From positions 620,001 through 684,000 of the forward strand of contig JAIVFJ010000001.1 of NCBI GenBank assembly GCA_025765615.1: DNA of 64,000 nucleotides. Reading direction: 5' to 3'. This document shows, piece by piece, positions 34,789-43,625 of the stretch (position 1 is its first letter; each line of letters begins with the position of its first letter). Origin of the DNA: Zopfochytrium polystomum. Lineage: Eukaryota > Chytridiomycota > Chytridiomycetes > Chytridiales > Chytridiaceae. Under the pieces are notes generated by a model. It made no database searches. It saw nothing but the letters and a program-made list of their open reading frames with translations, and was not told where the DNA came from. The position numbers and the translations under genes are program-made.

Positions 34789-35631
34789 CAGCGACCACAA
34801 GTGCTGTGGCCAGCTTGCCGGCGACTCTGGGATGGCATCGGAGGCGGTTCCTTTGTCCCCGTCAGCGCTGCTTGGTGGTACCGGCGACTCCGCCGGATCC
34901 GCTGCGTTTGGTTTTGAGGCGGTCGACGGAAGGCGTTGTTGTTGTTGGGCGGCGCCGTTGCATTCGAAAAGCCTTCTTTCTTTTTTGTCGTTTTGTCGCC
35001 TTTTCGGAATTCGATTTGTTTTCCTTTTTTTTCTTTCTCTTTCCGCTTTTTCCCTCGGAAGATCGGCGGCAGATCAAAATTTCCGAGTGCGTCATTCAGA
35101 CGACACAAGGATGCGATCATAAATATTCCAGTCCTTCAACTCGTCTACGTCTCCAGCTCAAAGTTAATGAGCTCAAGTTGGGATCCGGCGAAGGTGCTAT
35201 TTTGTCACGCTCACGCTCGAAAGAGCGCGACCACTGTGGCGGACATGAAGCGCACCGACGCGAAACTCTTCGCAAAAAAAATTTGTATTCGGGTCAAGTA
35301 TCCTTGATCGCGAAGAGGCTCATCGAACGGTAAGAGCATTGCAGGGGCTGTGGCTCACGAAAAGAAATAAGAGGAAGATGCAAGGGGTAAAGTCATTACA
35401 CCACAGCCCCAAACAGAATAGGTGGGTGACGATCTTAACGGGGTAACTATGCAATCGTTAAGACGCAGCCGGAGGAGAGCCCGCAGGCAAGGGATTGGAA
35501 AACAGACATGCGGGAAGGGAATAACAACACATAGAAGTCGGAAAATAATACTAAGGATGAGAGGATGTGGATTGCTTGCAACGAAAGCGAAGCAGACCTC
35601 AACACGACTCCCCTCGATTGGACGTGGCGAC
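34789..35631. other. Intergenic, nothing recognised
   Basis: Frames on both strands are overlapping and short. T/A-rich tracts at 34975-35050. A minus-strand frame upstream of the PAQR start stays open but lacks a Met. Confidence 0.4.
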
Positions 35632-37534
35632 TCAAGCCTTCGTCTCGTCAACAGTGTCAACAATGATGACGTTGTCCTCCAGGGACAGGTCCTCGAGGGT
35701 CTTGCCCTTTGTCTCGGGGAGCAGGAAGGTGGCAACAAATCCAGTCGCCATGACAACGGCAAACACGTACAGGACGGTCTGGGCGTTGTTGTTGAAGTAC
35801 GGTCCGACGGCCTGAATACCAAGGATGGCGCCAACCTTTCCGGCGGCGGCAGAGATACCGTGGCCGGTCGATCTCCACCGAGTTGGGAAAACCTCGCCAG
35901 GAACGACAAAGGTGGTCGAGTTAGGGCCAAAGTTGAAGAAGAACTGGGCAATCGTGAAGAGGACCATGAATGTGGTGACTTGAGTAGAGATGGTGTTCCA
36001 TCCAATGGCGAGGATGAGGAGGACCACAGTGATGACGAGGAAACCGAGAAGCTGAATGGGCTTGCGTCCAAGGGTCTCAATCAAACCGACAGTAACCCAA
36101 TAGCCGGGAACAGTTCCAGCGAGGGCAATGATGATGTTTCCGACTGCCTTTTGGTAGAAGAAGTCGTACATGGTAGCTGTGGGGTCGCTGAATGCGCCGG
36201 GGCAGAACTTTTGGGTCGAGTTGTCCGGGTTGACCACACAGAAGCCCTTGATGTTCGCCGGTCCGTTGAAGTTGATCAAGTTGAGGATGGTGGACTGGTT
36301 GAGTGACAGACCGTACCACGCGATGTCGAGGGCGAACCAAGTGTAAGCAGTTCCAATGAGGACCTTGAGGTTCTTCCACTGGCCAAAGTAGGCGGTGAAG
36401 TCGTTGGACTTGACGGTAACCTTTGCGGTCGCCGGCTTCTCGGAACCCCAGTTGGAGGCGACGTCGCGGACTTCGTTCAGGGCAAGTACCTTCTCAACGT
36501 CGCGGGCGGCCTTGTCGGTGTCACCGACGACGTCGACGGTGTAACGCGGTGTCTCGGGGATGGTGAGCCGGAAGTAGACGGCGATAATCGCAGGGATGAT
36601 ACCGGCACCAAGGGCAATACGCCAAACGTAGTCCAAGTTCATGTAGTCGTCAAGGATGTAGGACTTCATGTAGCTCAGAGTCGAGACAAAGACGACACCG
36701 CCGACCAAAATTCCAATGCCCTGCATGGCAAAGACGGCAGCGAGCATCATGCCACGGTAGCGGACGTTCGCGAATTCGGAAGTGATGACTGCGGACATGG
36801 GGTAGTCGCCACCAATACCAATGCCAAGGAAGAAACGCCAGATGGTCAAGATGACGAGGATGGAGAAACCGCGGGCGGCAGGGGCGGAGACGGCAGATCC
36901 GATTGTGCAGACCATCATGATGATGAGTTCAACGCCGTACATCTTCTTGCGCCCGAGCTTGTCGCCAAGGTAACCGAAACCGAGTTGACCGATGAAGTTG
37001 CCCCAGTTGGTGGAGGCCTTGAGAAGAGCGTCGATGTGCACATTGTTGCCGTCCTTGATCCACGCGTTCTGCGCCAGGATGTTTGCTGGGGTGTACGTGT
37101 AGTTGGCGTTGTACGGCTGTGCACTGGCGTTGACGTAGCGAGCCGGGTAGGATCCTTTCGCGTACGAGCTGTAGTACACTTGGTAGCTGTTGAGAGGAAA
37201 CGGTGACAAGGCGATATGTCAATTTCTGTCAAAGACAGCATGCAGCAGCCATGATGGCGTCTACTCACATCATCGGCAGGCACTGCGAGATGACGAAAAT
37301 GTCGTAGGCGTCGGTGAAAAAACCAACACCAGACACGAGGACGGCACGCAAGTGGAACCAGCCTGCATTCGGATGGCGACATCAAGACATAGGAAAGACG
37401 TGTGAGATTGGTGAAACGCGAGGGTTAACACGATGGATGATCGCACCAAGTTTGGCCTCATCCAGATGGGCGAACGCCTGGGCGCGCTTTTGGGCGACGG
37501 CCGTGTGGCCGGAGACGTTCTCGGTGTCGGCCAT
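35632..37534 (-). CDS. PHO84: High-affinity inorganic phosphate:H+ symporter, Pho84 type
   Basis: Three exons: 37534-37447, 37362-37269 and 37186-35632; 578 residues, normal for the family. It is a 12-segment major facilitator of the plasma membrane that imports phosphate with protons. Motifs seen: GWFHLRAVLVSGVGFFTDAY at the first segment (spliced together from exons 1 and 2), GYLGDKLGRKKMYG (MFS loop 2-3 signature, about residues 131-145), GIGIGGDYPMSAVITSEFA (the PHS-family signature), and VWRIALGAGIIPA before a central loop of about 70 residues that starts IPETPRYTVDV. The C-terminal half has FNFGPNSTTFVVPGEVFPTRWRSTGHG and PETKGKTLEDLS. Exon borders are confirmed by this conservation. 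It is expected to be regulated by phosphate, but I cannot point to a Pho4-type site. Confidence 0.93.
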
Positions 37535-37540
37535 GGCTCT

Positions 37541-38052
37541 CTTTCTTTCTTTCTTTCTTTTTTTTTTTTTTTTTTTTTGTTCTGGGGGGGAAGGAGGATG
37601 GTGAACAGCTTTCCGGAAGAAGCCTGTATTTAAACAGGTCTCAGGTCTCAGGTCTCGCGTGGGGGGTCATAGAGCGAGCGACTCCGCGGACAAGCGAGGC
37701 GCGTAGGCCAATGATGCGCGGCCGTTCAGCGTTGTTGTGGCGCGTGCTGAAGGGAGACGCCTGCAGAACGGGCCAATCAGCGGCCGTGGACTGGTGCATG
37801 CGCCTTGCTTCAGTGATTTTCTGCTTCCACTCTGCGCTTTTCCGGCTGTCTTGCACACTCCCGCCTTTCCCGCGAAATATTTTTTGTTCATTTCTTTCAT
37901 GAAACTTTCTTTCTTCCTTTCTTTCTTTCTTTCTCTCTTTGTTGCTTGTTCTTTTTGTTGTTTTCTTTCGTTTTTTTTTCCTTCTTTCTTTCTTCCTTTC
38001 TTTTCTTTCTTTCTTCTTTCTTTTATTCTTTTTTTTTTTTTTTTCTCTCTCC
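37541..38052 (+). repeat. CTTT/T-rich pyrimidine microsatellites
   Basis: (CTTT)n followed by 20 or so T at 37541-37577, just upstream of the phosphate transporter ATG. A second block of TTTC/TTCC repeats and poly-T lies at 37905-38045. Frames across these give only Phe/Ser/Leu runs. Confidence 0.7.
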
Positions 38053-38410
38053 GGTGACGTGCAGAACCACCACCGCTTCTACAGCACACAGCCACATGCT
38101 TGCGCAGCGCACGTCTTGCGCTGCAGATTTCACTGTCGTCGGCGGCGGCGTCTGCATCCCATCCTATACCGTCGCTGTGCTTAACCACGTTGGGTGGGGG
38201 TACCCCCTCCCTCTTCAACGACCAAGGCAGTGGCAATGACAACTGCAACAGCGACAACCTCGGCTGCTAAGTCAACCTCCTCAGCCGCATCTACTCCATT
38301 CCCTACCTGACACCCAGCCCTAAATTTCGCCAATAACCTATTAAGCTCTAATTCCGTTCTAATCATTTTTTGTAGAATTGACTTTCAGATTTGCAAAGCC
38401 AGCCCAGCTA
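38053..38410. other. Left flank of the gypsy-1 insertion
   Basis: No gene recognised. The last five bases (38406-38410, AGCTA) are the left half of the gypsy-1 target-site duplication. The right half is found inverted at 47310-47314. Confidence 0.6.
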
Positions 38411-38439
38411 TGTTATGAATCACCCTCTGGAAACCTCTG

Positions 38440-38492
38440 GAACCTTCTAGAACATTCCTTCATGGAACCTTGTGGAACCTTCTGGAACCTTC
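38440..38492 (+). promoter_or_regulatory. Heat-shock-element arrays in the LTR
   Basis: 38440-38457 reads GAAccTTCtaGAAcaTTC and 38475-38492 reads GAAccTTCtgGAAccTTC. Each is four perfectly spaced alternating nGAAn pentamers, the binding site of trimeric HSF1. A partial array (TTCtgGAActTTC) lies near 38559-38571. They sit 110-165 bp upstream of the TATA box. Established: three or more alternating pentamers suffice for HSF. Inferred: the element is heat-inducible. Confidence 0.8.
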
Positions 38493-38602
38493 TTTGCTTT
38501 CCTGACTTGTCTTGTTGTCATTGGTATCATTGGTATCATTGTATTACTAATTGCTCTTTCTGGAACTTTCTTGGAGTCTTGACAAGGAACACTCTCAAAA
38601 GG

Positions 38603-38608
38603 TATAAA
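38603..38608 (+). promoter_or_regulatory. LTR TATA box
   Basis: TATAAA within GGTATAAAAGGGGG, 35 bp upstream of AAGTGAATTAT. That 11-mer is complementary to the primer-binding site, so transcription probably starts there. Confidence 0.7.
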
Positions 38609-38720
38609 AGGGGGATGGGGGACCTGTCCCATCCCTCAAGTGAATTATTGTTTCCAATACAATCATCACTCCTCTCAGTTCCTTGTCTGCCTTGTCCTGT
38701 CCTGCCCTGTTCCTGACATC

Positions 38721-38731
38721 ATAATTCACTT
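38721..38731 (+). other. Self-complementary primer-binding site
   Basis: ATAATTCACTT, two bases after the 5' LTR, is the exact reverse complement of AAGTGAATTAT at 38638-38648 in the LTR. No tRNA 3' end is apparent here. This matches the Tf1 arrangement, in which the 5' end of the transcript folds back and primes minus-strand synthesis; the 11-nt length is also the same. Confidence 0.7.
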
Positions 38732-38758
38732 CACCCTCTCCCACTACTCTCTGCCATC

Positions 38759-39682
38759 ATGTCTGACCCAAACAACACCTTCCCTGATGCAACTGCCTTC
38801 CAAGCCTTGATGGACCAATTACAAGCCCTCTCAAGACAGACACACCAACTTCAAGAACAAGTCCTTCACCAGCAGCACCAGCTTCAACAACAACTTCACC
38901 AACAAGAACATCAAGCTCTTCCCCTGCCTCAAGCCAACCAAGCAAGAGAGCCCAAGGTTCCCAGCCCTGACAAGTTCACTGGGCTGGCCAAAGACCTTAG
39001 GAACTTCATGGCCACTGTGGAGAATGTCATCCTTCTCCAACCTTCAAGATTTCCCAGTGAGCAAGTCAAGGTTCTTTTCACAAGCACCCTCCTGTCTGGT
39101 CAAGCTCAATCATGGTACAGATCTCTCCCAAGCACACCCACCACCCTGCAAGAGCTCTGGGAGGGGCTGGAAGCTACCTTTGGTGACCCCTACGCATCTT
39201 GGACAGCAAGATCCAAGCTCAAGCATATCAAGCAAGGAAAGCAATCTTGTGTGGCCTACACCAACCAATTCAAGCAACTTGCCAGAGACTCTGGATACAA
39301 TGATGCAGCTCTGATGGAGCTGTACCATGATGGTCTCCATGAGTCTATCCAAGACATGCTCTCCCAGTCTCTGCACATCCCTGAGACCTTGGAAGAGTAC
39401 ATTCTCCTTGCCATCAAGATTGACAACAGACTCTACTCCAAGAGGCTGAAGCAAAGACAAGTAGGAACTACATCAAGACCTACCCCAGTTCCTCAAGCTC
39501 TTACAGTTCCTGAACCCATGCAAGTGGATGCAGTTGAGACACTTCCTAAGGGTCCTCTGAGCCAAGAGGAGAAAACAAGGAGGGCCCAGCAGGGACTGTG
39601 TTTTTACTGTGGCTCCAAGGAGCATGCTGTCAAGGACTGCCCAAGGAAGAAGCACCCAAACTCCCAGGTCCAGGCTCACTGA
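38759..39682 (+). CDS. gag: Gypsy-1 Gag
   Basis: 307 residues from the first ATG after the primer-binding site. It starts with a Gln/His/Leu-rich coiled-coil segment (residues ~15-60), followed by a retrotransposon-gag capsid domain (KFTGLAKDLRNFMATVENVI, SWYRSLPSTPTTLQELWEGL, AYTNQFKQLARDSGYND). It ends in one zinc knuckle, CFYCGSKEHAVKDC (CX2CX4HX4C). It forms the particle and packages the RNA. The last 28 codons overlap the pol frame, and the frameshift heptamer lies eight codons before the stop. Confidence 0.93.
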   Translation: MSDPNNTFPDATAFQALMDQLQALSRQTHQLQEQVLHQQHQLQQQLHQQEHQALPLPQANQAREPKVPSPDKFTGLAKDLRNFMATVENVILLQPSRFPSEQVKVLFTSTLLSGQAQSWYRSLPSTPTTLQELWEGLEATFGDPYASWTARSKLKHIKQGKQSCVAYTNQFKQLARDSGYNDAALMELYHDGLHESIQDMLSQSLHIPETLEEYILLAIKIDNRLYSKRLKQRQVGTTSRPTPVPQALTVPEPMQVDAVETLPKGPLSQEEKTRRAQQGLCFYCGSKEHAVKDCPRKKHPNSQVQAH

Positions 39683-42600
39683 GGGGCAATTCCCTGGACC
39701 CTCCTCCAAGCTGCCCCTGTTTCATCACCACCACCAGCACCACAAACACCTCAGATTCCAAGCCCCACCAACTCACCATGGATGTCAAGATTCAACTCTC
39801 ACCCAAGTCAACCATCACAACCAAGGCCCTTATAGACTCTGGATCATCCTGCAACATCATTGATGCCACCCTTGCCAAGTCTTGTGCCATTCCTACGATC
39901 AAGAAATCCACACCCCTCAAGGTCCACTTTGCCAATCATGCTCTGTTCAAGGAAATCAGCCATGAAACCAAGCTAAACCTCCACATCCAAGACTTTCCAC
40001 CATCCATGGTCAATCTGGAAGTATTGGATCTTGGCTCACCCACATTCTCTGTCATCCTGGGATTACCATGGCTGCAAACCCAGAACCCTGCCATTGATTG
40101 GGTCACTGGTCAAGTCCAACCTCCACCAATCGGAACAGTCACCCAAAACTCAAGTCAAGCCCCCAAGTCTCATGCTCTCAAGCCCTTGATTCAAGATTCA
40201 CAGCCAGCCAAGACTCCAGTTCCACAGTTCACAGTTCACAGTCAAGATTCAAGTAGAGCTCATAGAGCTCACAGTCATGGCCATGACTCTTGTTCACAGA
40301 ACCCACAGTCAAAGATTCAAGTACCACAGTTCACAGTCCACATTCAAGATTCAAGTTCCACAGCTCACAGTCTTTGCCAAGAACAGAACTCTCAGTCAAA
40401 GATTCAAGAATCACAGTTCCCAGTCAAGAATTCAAGCCCCACTGCTGAAGAGCACGACAACCTGGACCCATCAGACCTTTTGCTGGCATCCAAGCTACCA
40501 AAAGAATATCTCCCTTATGCTGATGTGTTTTCCAAGACCAAGGCAGACCTGCTACCAGCTCAGAGGCCTTATGACTGTGAAATCCCACTCAAGGATGAAA
40601 CTTGCAGCCCACCTTTCAAGCCACTGTACCACCTCTCTCCACCAGAAGCCAAGGCCCTCCAAGAATACATTGAAGAAATGCTGAACAAGGGATTCATCCA
40701 ACCTTCCAAGTCACCAGCTGGAGCTCCCATCTTTTTTGTCAAGAAGAAGGATGGGGGACTGAGACCCTGTGTGGACTACAGAGATCTCAATGAGATGACA
40801 GTCAAGAACCGCTATCCACTGCCTCTCATCTCTGAATTACTGGACAAACTGAGCCATGCAAGGATATTTTCCAAGATTGACCTCAGAGGTGCCTACAATT
40901 TGGTCAGAATTAAGCCCCAGGATCAATGGAAGACTGCCTTCAGATGCAAATACGGTCACTTTGAGTACTTGGTTATGCCCTTTGGACTTACCAATGCTCC
41001 AGCTATTTTCCAAGGCATGATGAATGACATCTTCAGGGATATTCTGGACCTTTTTGTCATTGTCTACCTGGATGATATCCTGGTATTTTCATCTGACACT
41101 GCAAGCCATATGGGACATGTCAAGACTGTCTTGGAGAGACTCAGACAGCATCACCTCTATGCAAAGCTGGAGAAGTGTGAATTCCACAAGACCTCCATTG
41201 AGTTTTTGGGGTTCATTGTGTCTGACAAAGGGATCTCCATGGCACCAGACAAGATCCAAACTATTCTTGAATGGAAGGCTCCAAATTCCATCAAGGATGT
41301 TCAAAGCTTCCTTGGATTTTGCAACTTCTACAGAACCTTCATTGCCAACTATTCTGCCATAGCCAAGCCTCTCACTGATCTCACCAAGAAGACCACCAAG
41401 TTTGAATGGACCCCAGCAGCAGAGCAAGCCTGGCTAGCTCTTAAGACAGCAACCACAAGTGCACCACTCCTTAAGCATGTGGATCCCTTGCTTCCCTTCA
41501 CCTTGGAAACTGATGCCTCAGACTATGCCCTTGGCGCTGTTCTGTCCCAGCCAAGCTCTCAGGACCCCTCTGCTCCTCTGCATCCAGTGGCATATTACTC
41601 CAGGAAGCTGAACAGTGCTGAGTGTAACTACACAGTCCATGACAAGGAGTTGCTTGCAATTGTGGAAGCATTCAAATTCTGGAGACACTACTTGGCTGGT
41701 TCTAAAGGCATCTCTGTCTATTCTGATCACAAGAACCTCACCTTCTTCAGGGCAAGGAGGTTGCTCAAGCAGAGGCATGCCAGGTGGGCTGAACTGCTCT
41801 CTGAGTATGACTTTAAGCTGTGCTATTCTCCTGGCCACCTTAACACTGTGGCTGATGCCCTGTCAAGAAGAACAGACCTTGCACCTGAAGGGGGAGATGG
41901 TTTCACCCCACCATCCAAGACACACCTTTCATTGCTTCCTGACAGTGTGTGGGCCCATGCTATTTCCAAGGACCCCAAGCCTCACAAGATTCAAATCAGC
42001 CAAGAAGAGGAAAAACTTGAGATACTCAAGACAAGGCATGATGCAGCAACAGCTGGACACCCAGGAGAGCACAAGACCTATGAGCTTGTTTCCAGAGACT
42101 TCTACTGGCCAGGCATGAGGAAGTACATCAAGAACTATGTCAGCAGCTGTGAAACCTGTCAAAGAAACAAATCCAGCAGACACAAGCCCTATGGACTTCT
42201 GGAGCCCCTCCCAATTGCCATCAGCCCTTGGTCATCAATATCCATGGACTTCATTGTGAAACTGCCCCCATCCCATGGATTTGACTCTATCCTTGTTGTC
42301 ATCTGCAGAAGGACAAAGTTGGCCCATTTCATCCCCTGCACTGAGAATATAGATGCACAAGGAACAGCAGACCTGTTTTTGCAGCACATATTCAGGCTCC
42401 ATGGGCTGCCTCAGTCAATCGTCAGTGACAGAGGACCACAGTTCAGATCTCAATTTTGGAAAGCACTCACAGCAGCCCTTGGAATCAAGTCTCAACTGTC
42501 AACTGCTTATCACCCTCAGACTGATGGACAAACAGAAAGAACAAACCAGACTCTGGAGCAGTATTTGAGGTGCTATGTCAGCTATGAACAGGATGATTGG

Positions 42601-43317
42601 CCCACCCTCCTTCCACTGGCAGAATTTGCTCTCAACAATTCTCTCCACTCAAGCACCCAGCTATCTCCTTTCTTTGCAACCTATGGCTTCAATCCAAGAG
42701 GAGATCTTCTGGGACAAGAGACCCTATCCAATGTCCAAGCTCCTGCTGCGGCTTCACACTTACATAAGCTCAAGATCATCAACTCCTTCCTGGACTCCAC
42801 CCTGAAGCAAGCCCAAGAAGATGCCTCAAGATTTGCCAACACTCACAGAATGGACCATGACCTTGCTGTGGGTCAGCAAGTTTGGCTTCTGAGGAAGAAC
42901 TTGCAGACCAAAAGACCAAGTCCCAAGCTAGACAACCTCAAGTTGGGTCCTTTCAAGATCTTGGAGCAAATCAATCCAGTCACCTTCAAGCTGGATCTCC
43001 CTGCATCCATGAAGATCCACCCAGTTTTCCATGTCAGCCTTTTAGAGAAGTTTGTGGCCAATTCCATTCCAGGCAGAGTTGTTCCTCCTCCTCCTCCAGT
43101 TGAGGTAGAAGGTGAAGAGGAATTTGAGGTTGAACAAATCTTGGATGCCAAGTGGTTTGGAAGAACACTCAAGTTCCTTGTTAAGTGGAAAGGTTACTCA
43201 GATGCTGACAACACCTGGGAGCCTGAGTCAAACCTCACTCACTGCCAAGACCTTCTGCTCGAGTTCAAGACCAGGTACCCCACCAAGTTGCAGAAGAGGC
43301 CTAAAAGGGGGAGATGA
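39598..43317 (+). CDS. pol: Gypsy-1 Pol polyprotein (PR-RT-RH-IN-chromodomain)
   Basis: The frame is open from 39598 without a convincing ATG near its start, so it is probably made by -1 frameshifting from gag near 39655. Counting from 39598 (1239 codons): protease ALIDSGSS near residue 80; reverse transcriptase with DLRGAYNLVRI, FGLTNAPA and YLDDIL (490-495); RNase H with ETDASDYALGAVL near 638; integrase zinc domain HxGHPGEHKT...CETCQ near 813-860; integrase core with SMDFIVKL, VSDRGPQF and QTDGQTERTNQ (D, D and E catalytic residues); and a C-terminal chromodomain, VEQILDAKWF...LVKWKGYSDADNTWEPE near 1170-1210. Chromodomains of this group direct insertion to methylated H3K9 chromatin. No stop or frameshift interrupts it. 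The TGA overlaps the polypurine tract and abuts the 3' LTR. Confidence 0.95.
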   Translation: MFLLWLQGACCQGLPKEEAPKLPGPGSLRGNSLDPPPSCPCFITTTSTTNTSDSKPHQLTMDVKIQLSPKSTITTKALIDSGSSCNIIDATLAKSCAIPTIKKSTPLKVHFANHALFKEISHETKLNLHIQDFPPSMVNLEVLDLGSPTFSVILGLPWLQTQNPAIDWVTGQVQPPPIGTVTQNSSQAPKSHALKPLIQDSQPAKTPVPQFTVHSQDSSRAHRAHSHGHDSCSQNPQSKIQVPQFTVHIQDSSSTAHSLCQEQNSQSKIQESQFPVKNSSPTAEEHDNLDPSDLLLASKLPKEYLPYADVFSKTKADLLPAQRPYDCEIPLKDETCSPPFKPLYHLSPPEAKALQEYIEEMLNKGFIQPSKSPAGAPIFFVKKKDGGLRPCVDYRDLNEMTVKNRYPLPLISELLDKLSHARIFSKIDLRGAYNLVRIKPQDQWKTAFRCKYGHFEYLVMPFGLTNAPAIFQGMMNDIFRDILDLFVIVYLDDILVFSSDTASHMGHVKTVLERLRQHHLYAKLEKCEFHKTSIEFLGFIVSDKGISMAPDKIQTILEWKAPNSIKDVQSFLGFCNFYRTFIANYSAIAKPLTDLTKKTTKFEWTPAAEQAWLALKTATTSAPLLKHVDPLLPFTLETDASDYALGAVLSQPSSQDPSAPLHPVAYYSRKLNSAECNYTVHDKELLAIVEAFKFWRHYLAGSKGISVYSDHKNLTFFRARRLLKQRHARWAELLSEYDFKLCYSPGHLNTVADALSRRTDLAPEGGDGFTPPSKTHLSLLPDSVWAHAISKDPKPHKIQISQEEEKLEILKTRHDAATAGHPGEHKTYELVSRDFYWPGMRKYIKNYVSSCETCQRNKSSRHKPYGLLEPLPIAISPWSSISMDFIVKLPPSHGFDSILVVICRRTKLAHFIPCTENIDAQGTADLFLQHIFRLHGLPQSIVSDRGPQFRSQFWKALTAALGIKSQLSTAYHPQTDGQTERTNQTLEQYLRCYVSYEQDDWPTLLPLAEFALNNSLHSSTQLSPFFATYGFNPRGDLLGQETLSNVQAPAAASHLHKLKIINSFLDSTLKQAQEDASRFANTHRMDHDLAVGQQVWLLRKNLQTKRPSPKLDNLKLGPFKILEQINPVTFKLDLPASMKIHPVFHVSLLEKFVANSIPGRVVPPPPPVEVEGEEEFEVEQILDAKWFGRTLKFLVKWKGYSDADNTWEPESNLTHCQDLLLEFKTRYPTKLQKRPKRGR
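39655..39700 (+). promoter_or_regulatory. -1 programmed ribosomal frameshift signal between gag and pol
   Basis: CCCAAAC at 39655-39661 fits X-XXY-YYZ exactly in the gag frame (C CCA AAC). After a 5-nt spacer, GGTCCAGG (39667-39674) can pair with CCTGGACC (39693-39700) around an 18-nt loop that contains the gag stop codon. pol is in the -1 frame. Confidence 0.65.
43303..43317 (+). other. Polypurine tract of gypsy-1
   Basis: AAAAGGGGGAGATGA ends at the base before the 3' LTR. It primes plus-strand DNA. It includes the pol stop codon (43315-43317). Confidence 0.75.
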
Positions 43318-43625
43318 TGTTATGAATCACCCTCTGGAAACCTCTGGAACCTTCTAGAACATTCCTTCATGGAACCTTGTGGAACCTTCTGGAACCTTCT
43401 TTGCTTTCCTGACTTGTCTTGTTGTCATTGGTATCATTGGTATCATTGTATTACTAATTGCTCTTTCTGGAACTTTCTTGGAGTCTTGACAAGGAACACT
43501 CTCAAAAGGTATAAAAGGGGGATGGGGGACCTGTCCCATCCCTCAAGTGAATTATTGTTTCCAATACAATCATCACTCCTCTCAGTTCCTTGTCTGCCTT
43601 GTCCTGTCCTGCCCTGTCCCTGACA
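43318..43625 (+). repeat. Gypsy-1 3' LTR
   Basis: 308 bp, identical to the 5' LTR except for a visible T-to-C difference near the end (CCTGTCCCTGACA). The right flank GGTGC is the reverse complement of GCACC at 52620-52624. Confidence 0.95.

Larger units (their letters stand above)
38411..38718 (+). repeat. Gypsy-1 5' LTR
   Basis: Starts TGTTATGAATCACC and ends CCTGTTCCTGACA. It contains two heat-shock-element arrays, a TATA box at 38603 and the predicted transcript start near 38638. Confidence 0.95.
38411..43625 (+). mobile_element. Gypsy-1: apparently intact chromodomain Ty3/gypsy retrotransposon
   Basis: 5215 bp: 308-bp LTRs (38411-38718 and 43318-43625, TG...CA) that differ at one visible position, a self-complementary primer-binding site, gag, pol with protease, reverse transcriptase, RNase H, integrase and chromodomain, and a polypurine tract. 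All frames are open, so the insertion is young. The left flank is AGCTA and the right flank is GGTGC. They do not match each other, although each matches a flank of gypsy-2. Confidence 0.95.

Noticed and set aside
35422..36306. 294-codon plus-strand frame opposite the phosphate transporter
   Set aside because: Antisense shadow; the minus strand encodes a complete conserved Pho84-type protein.
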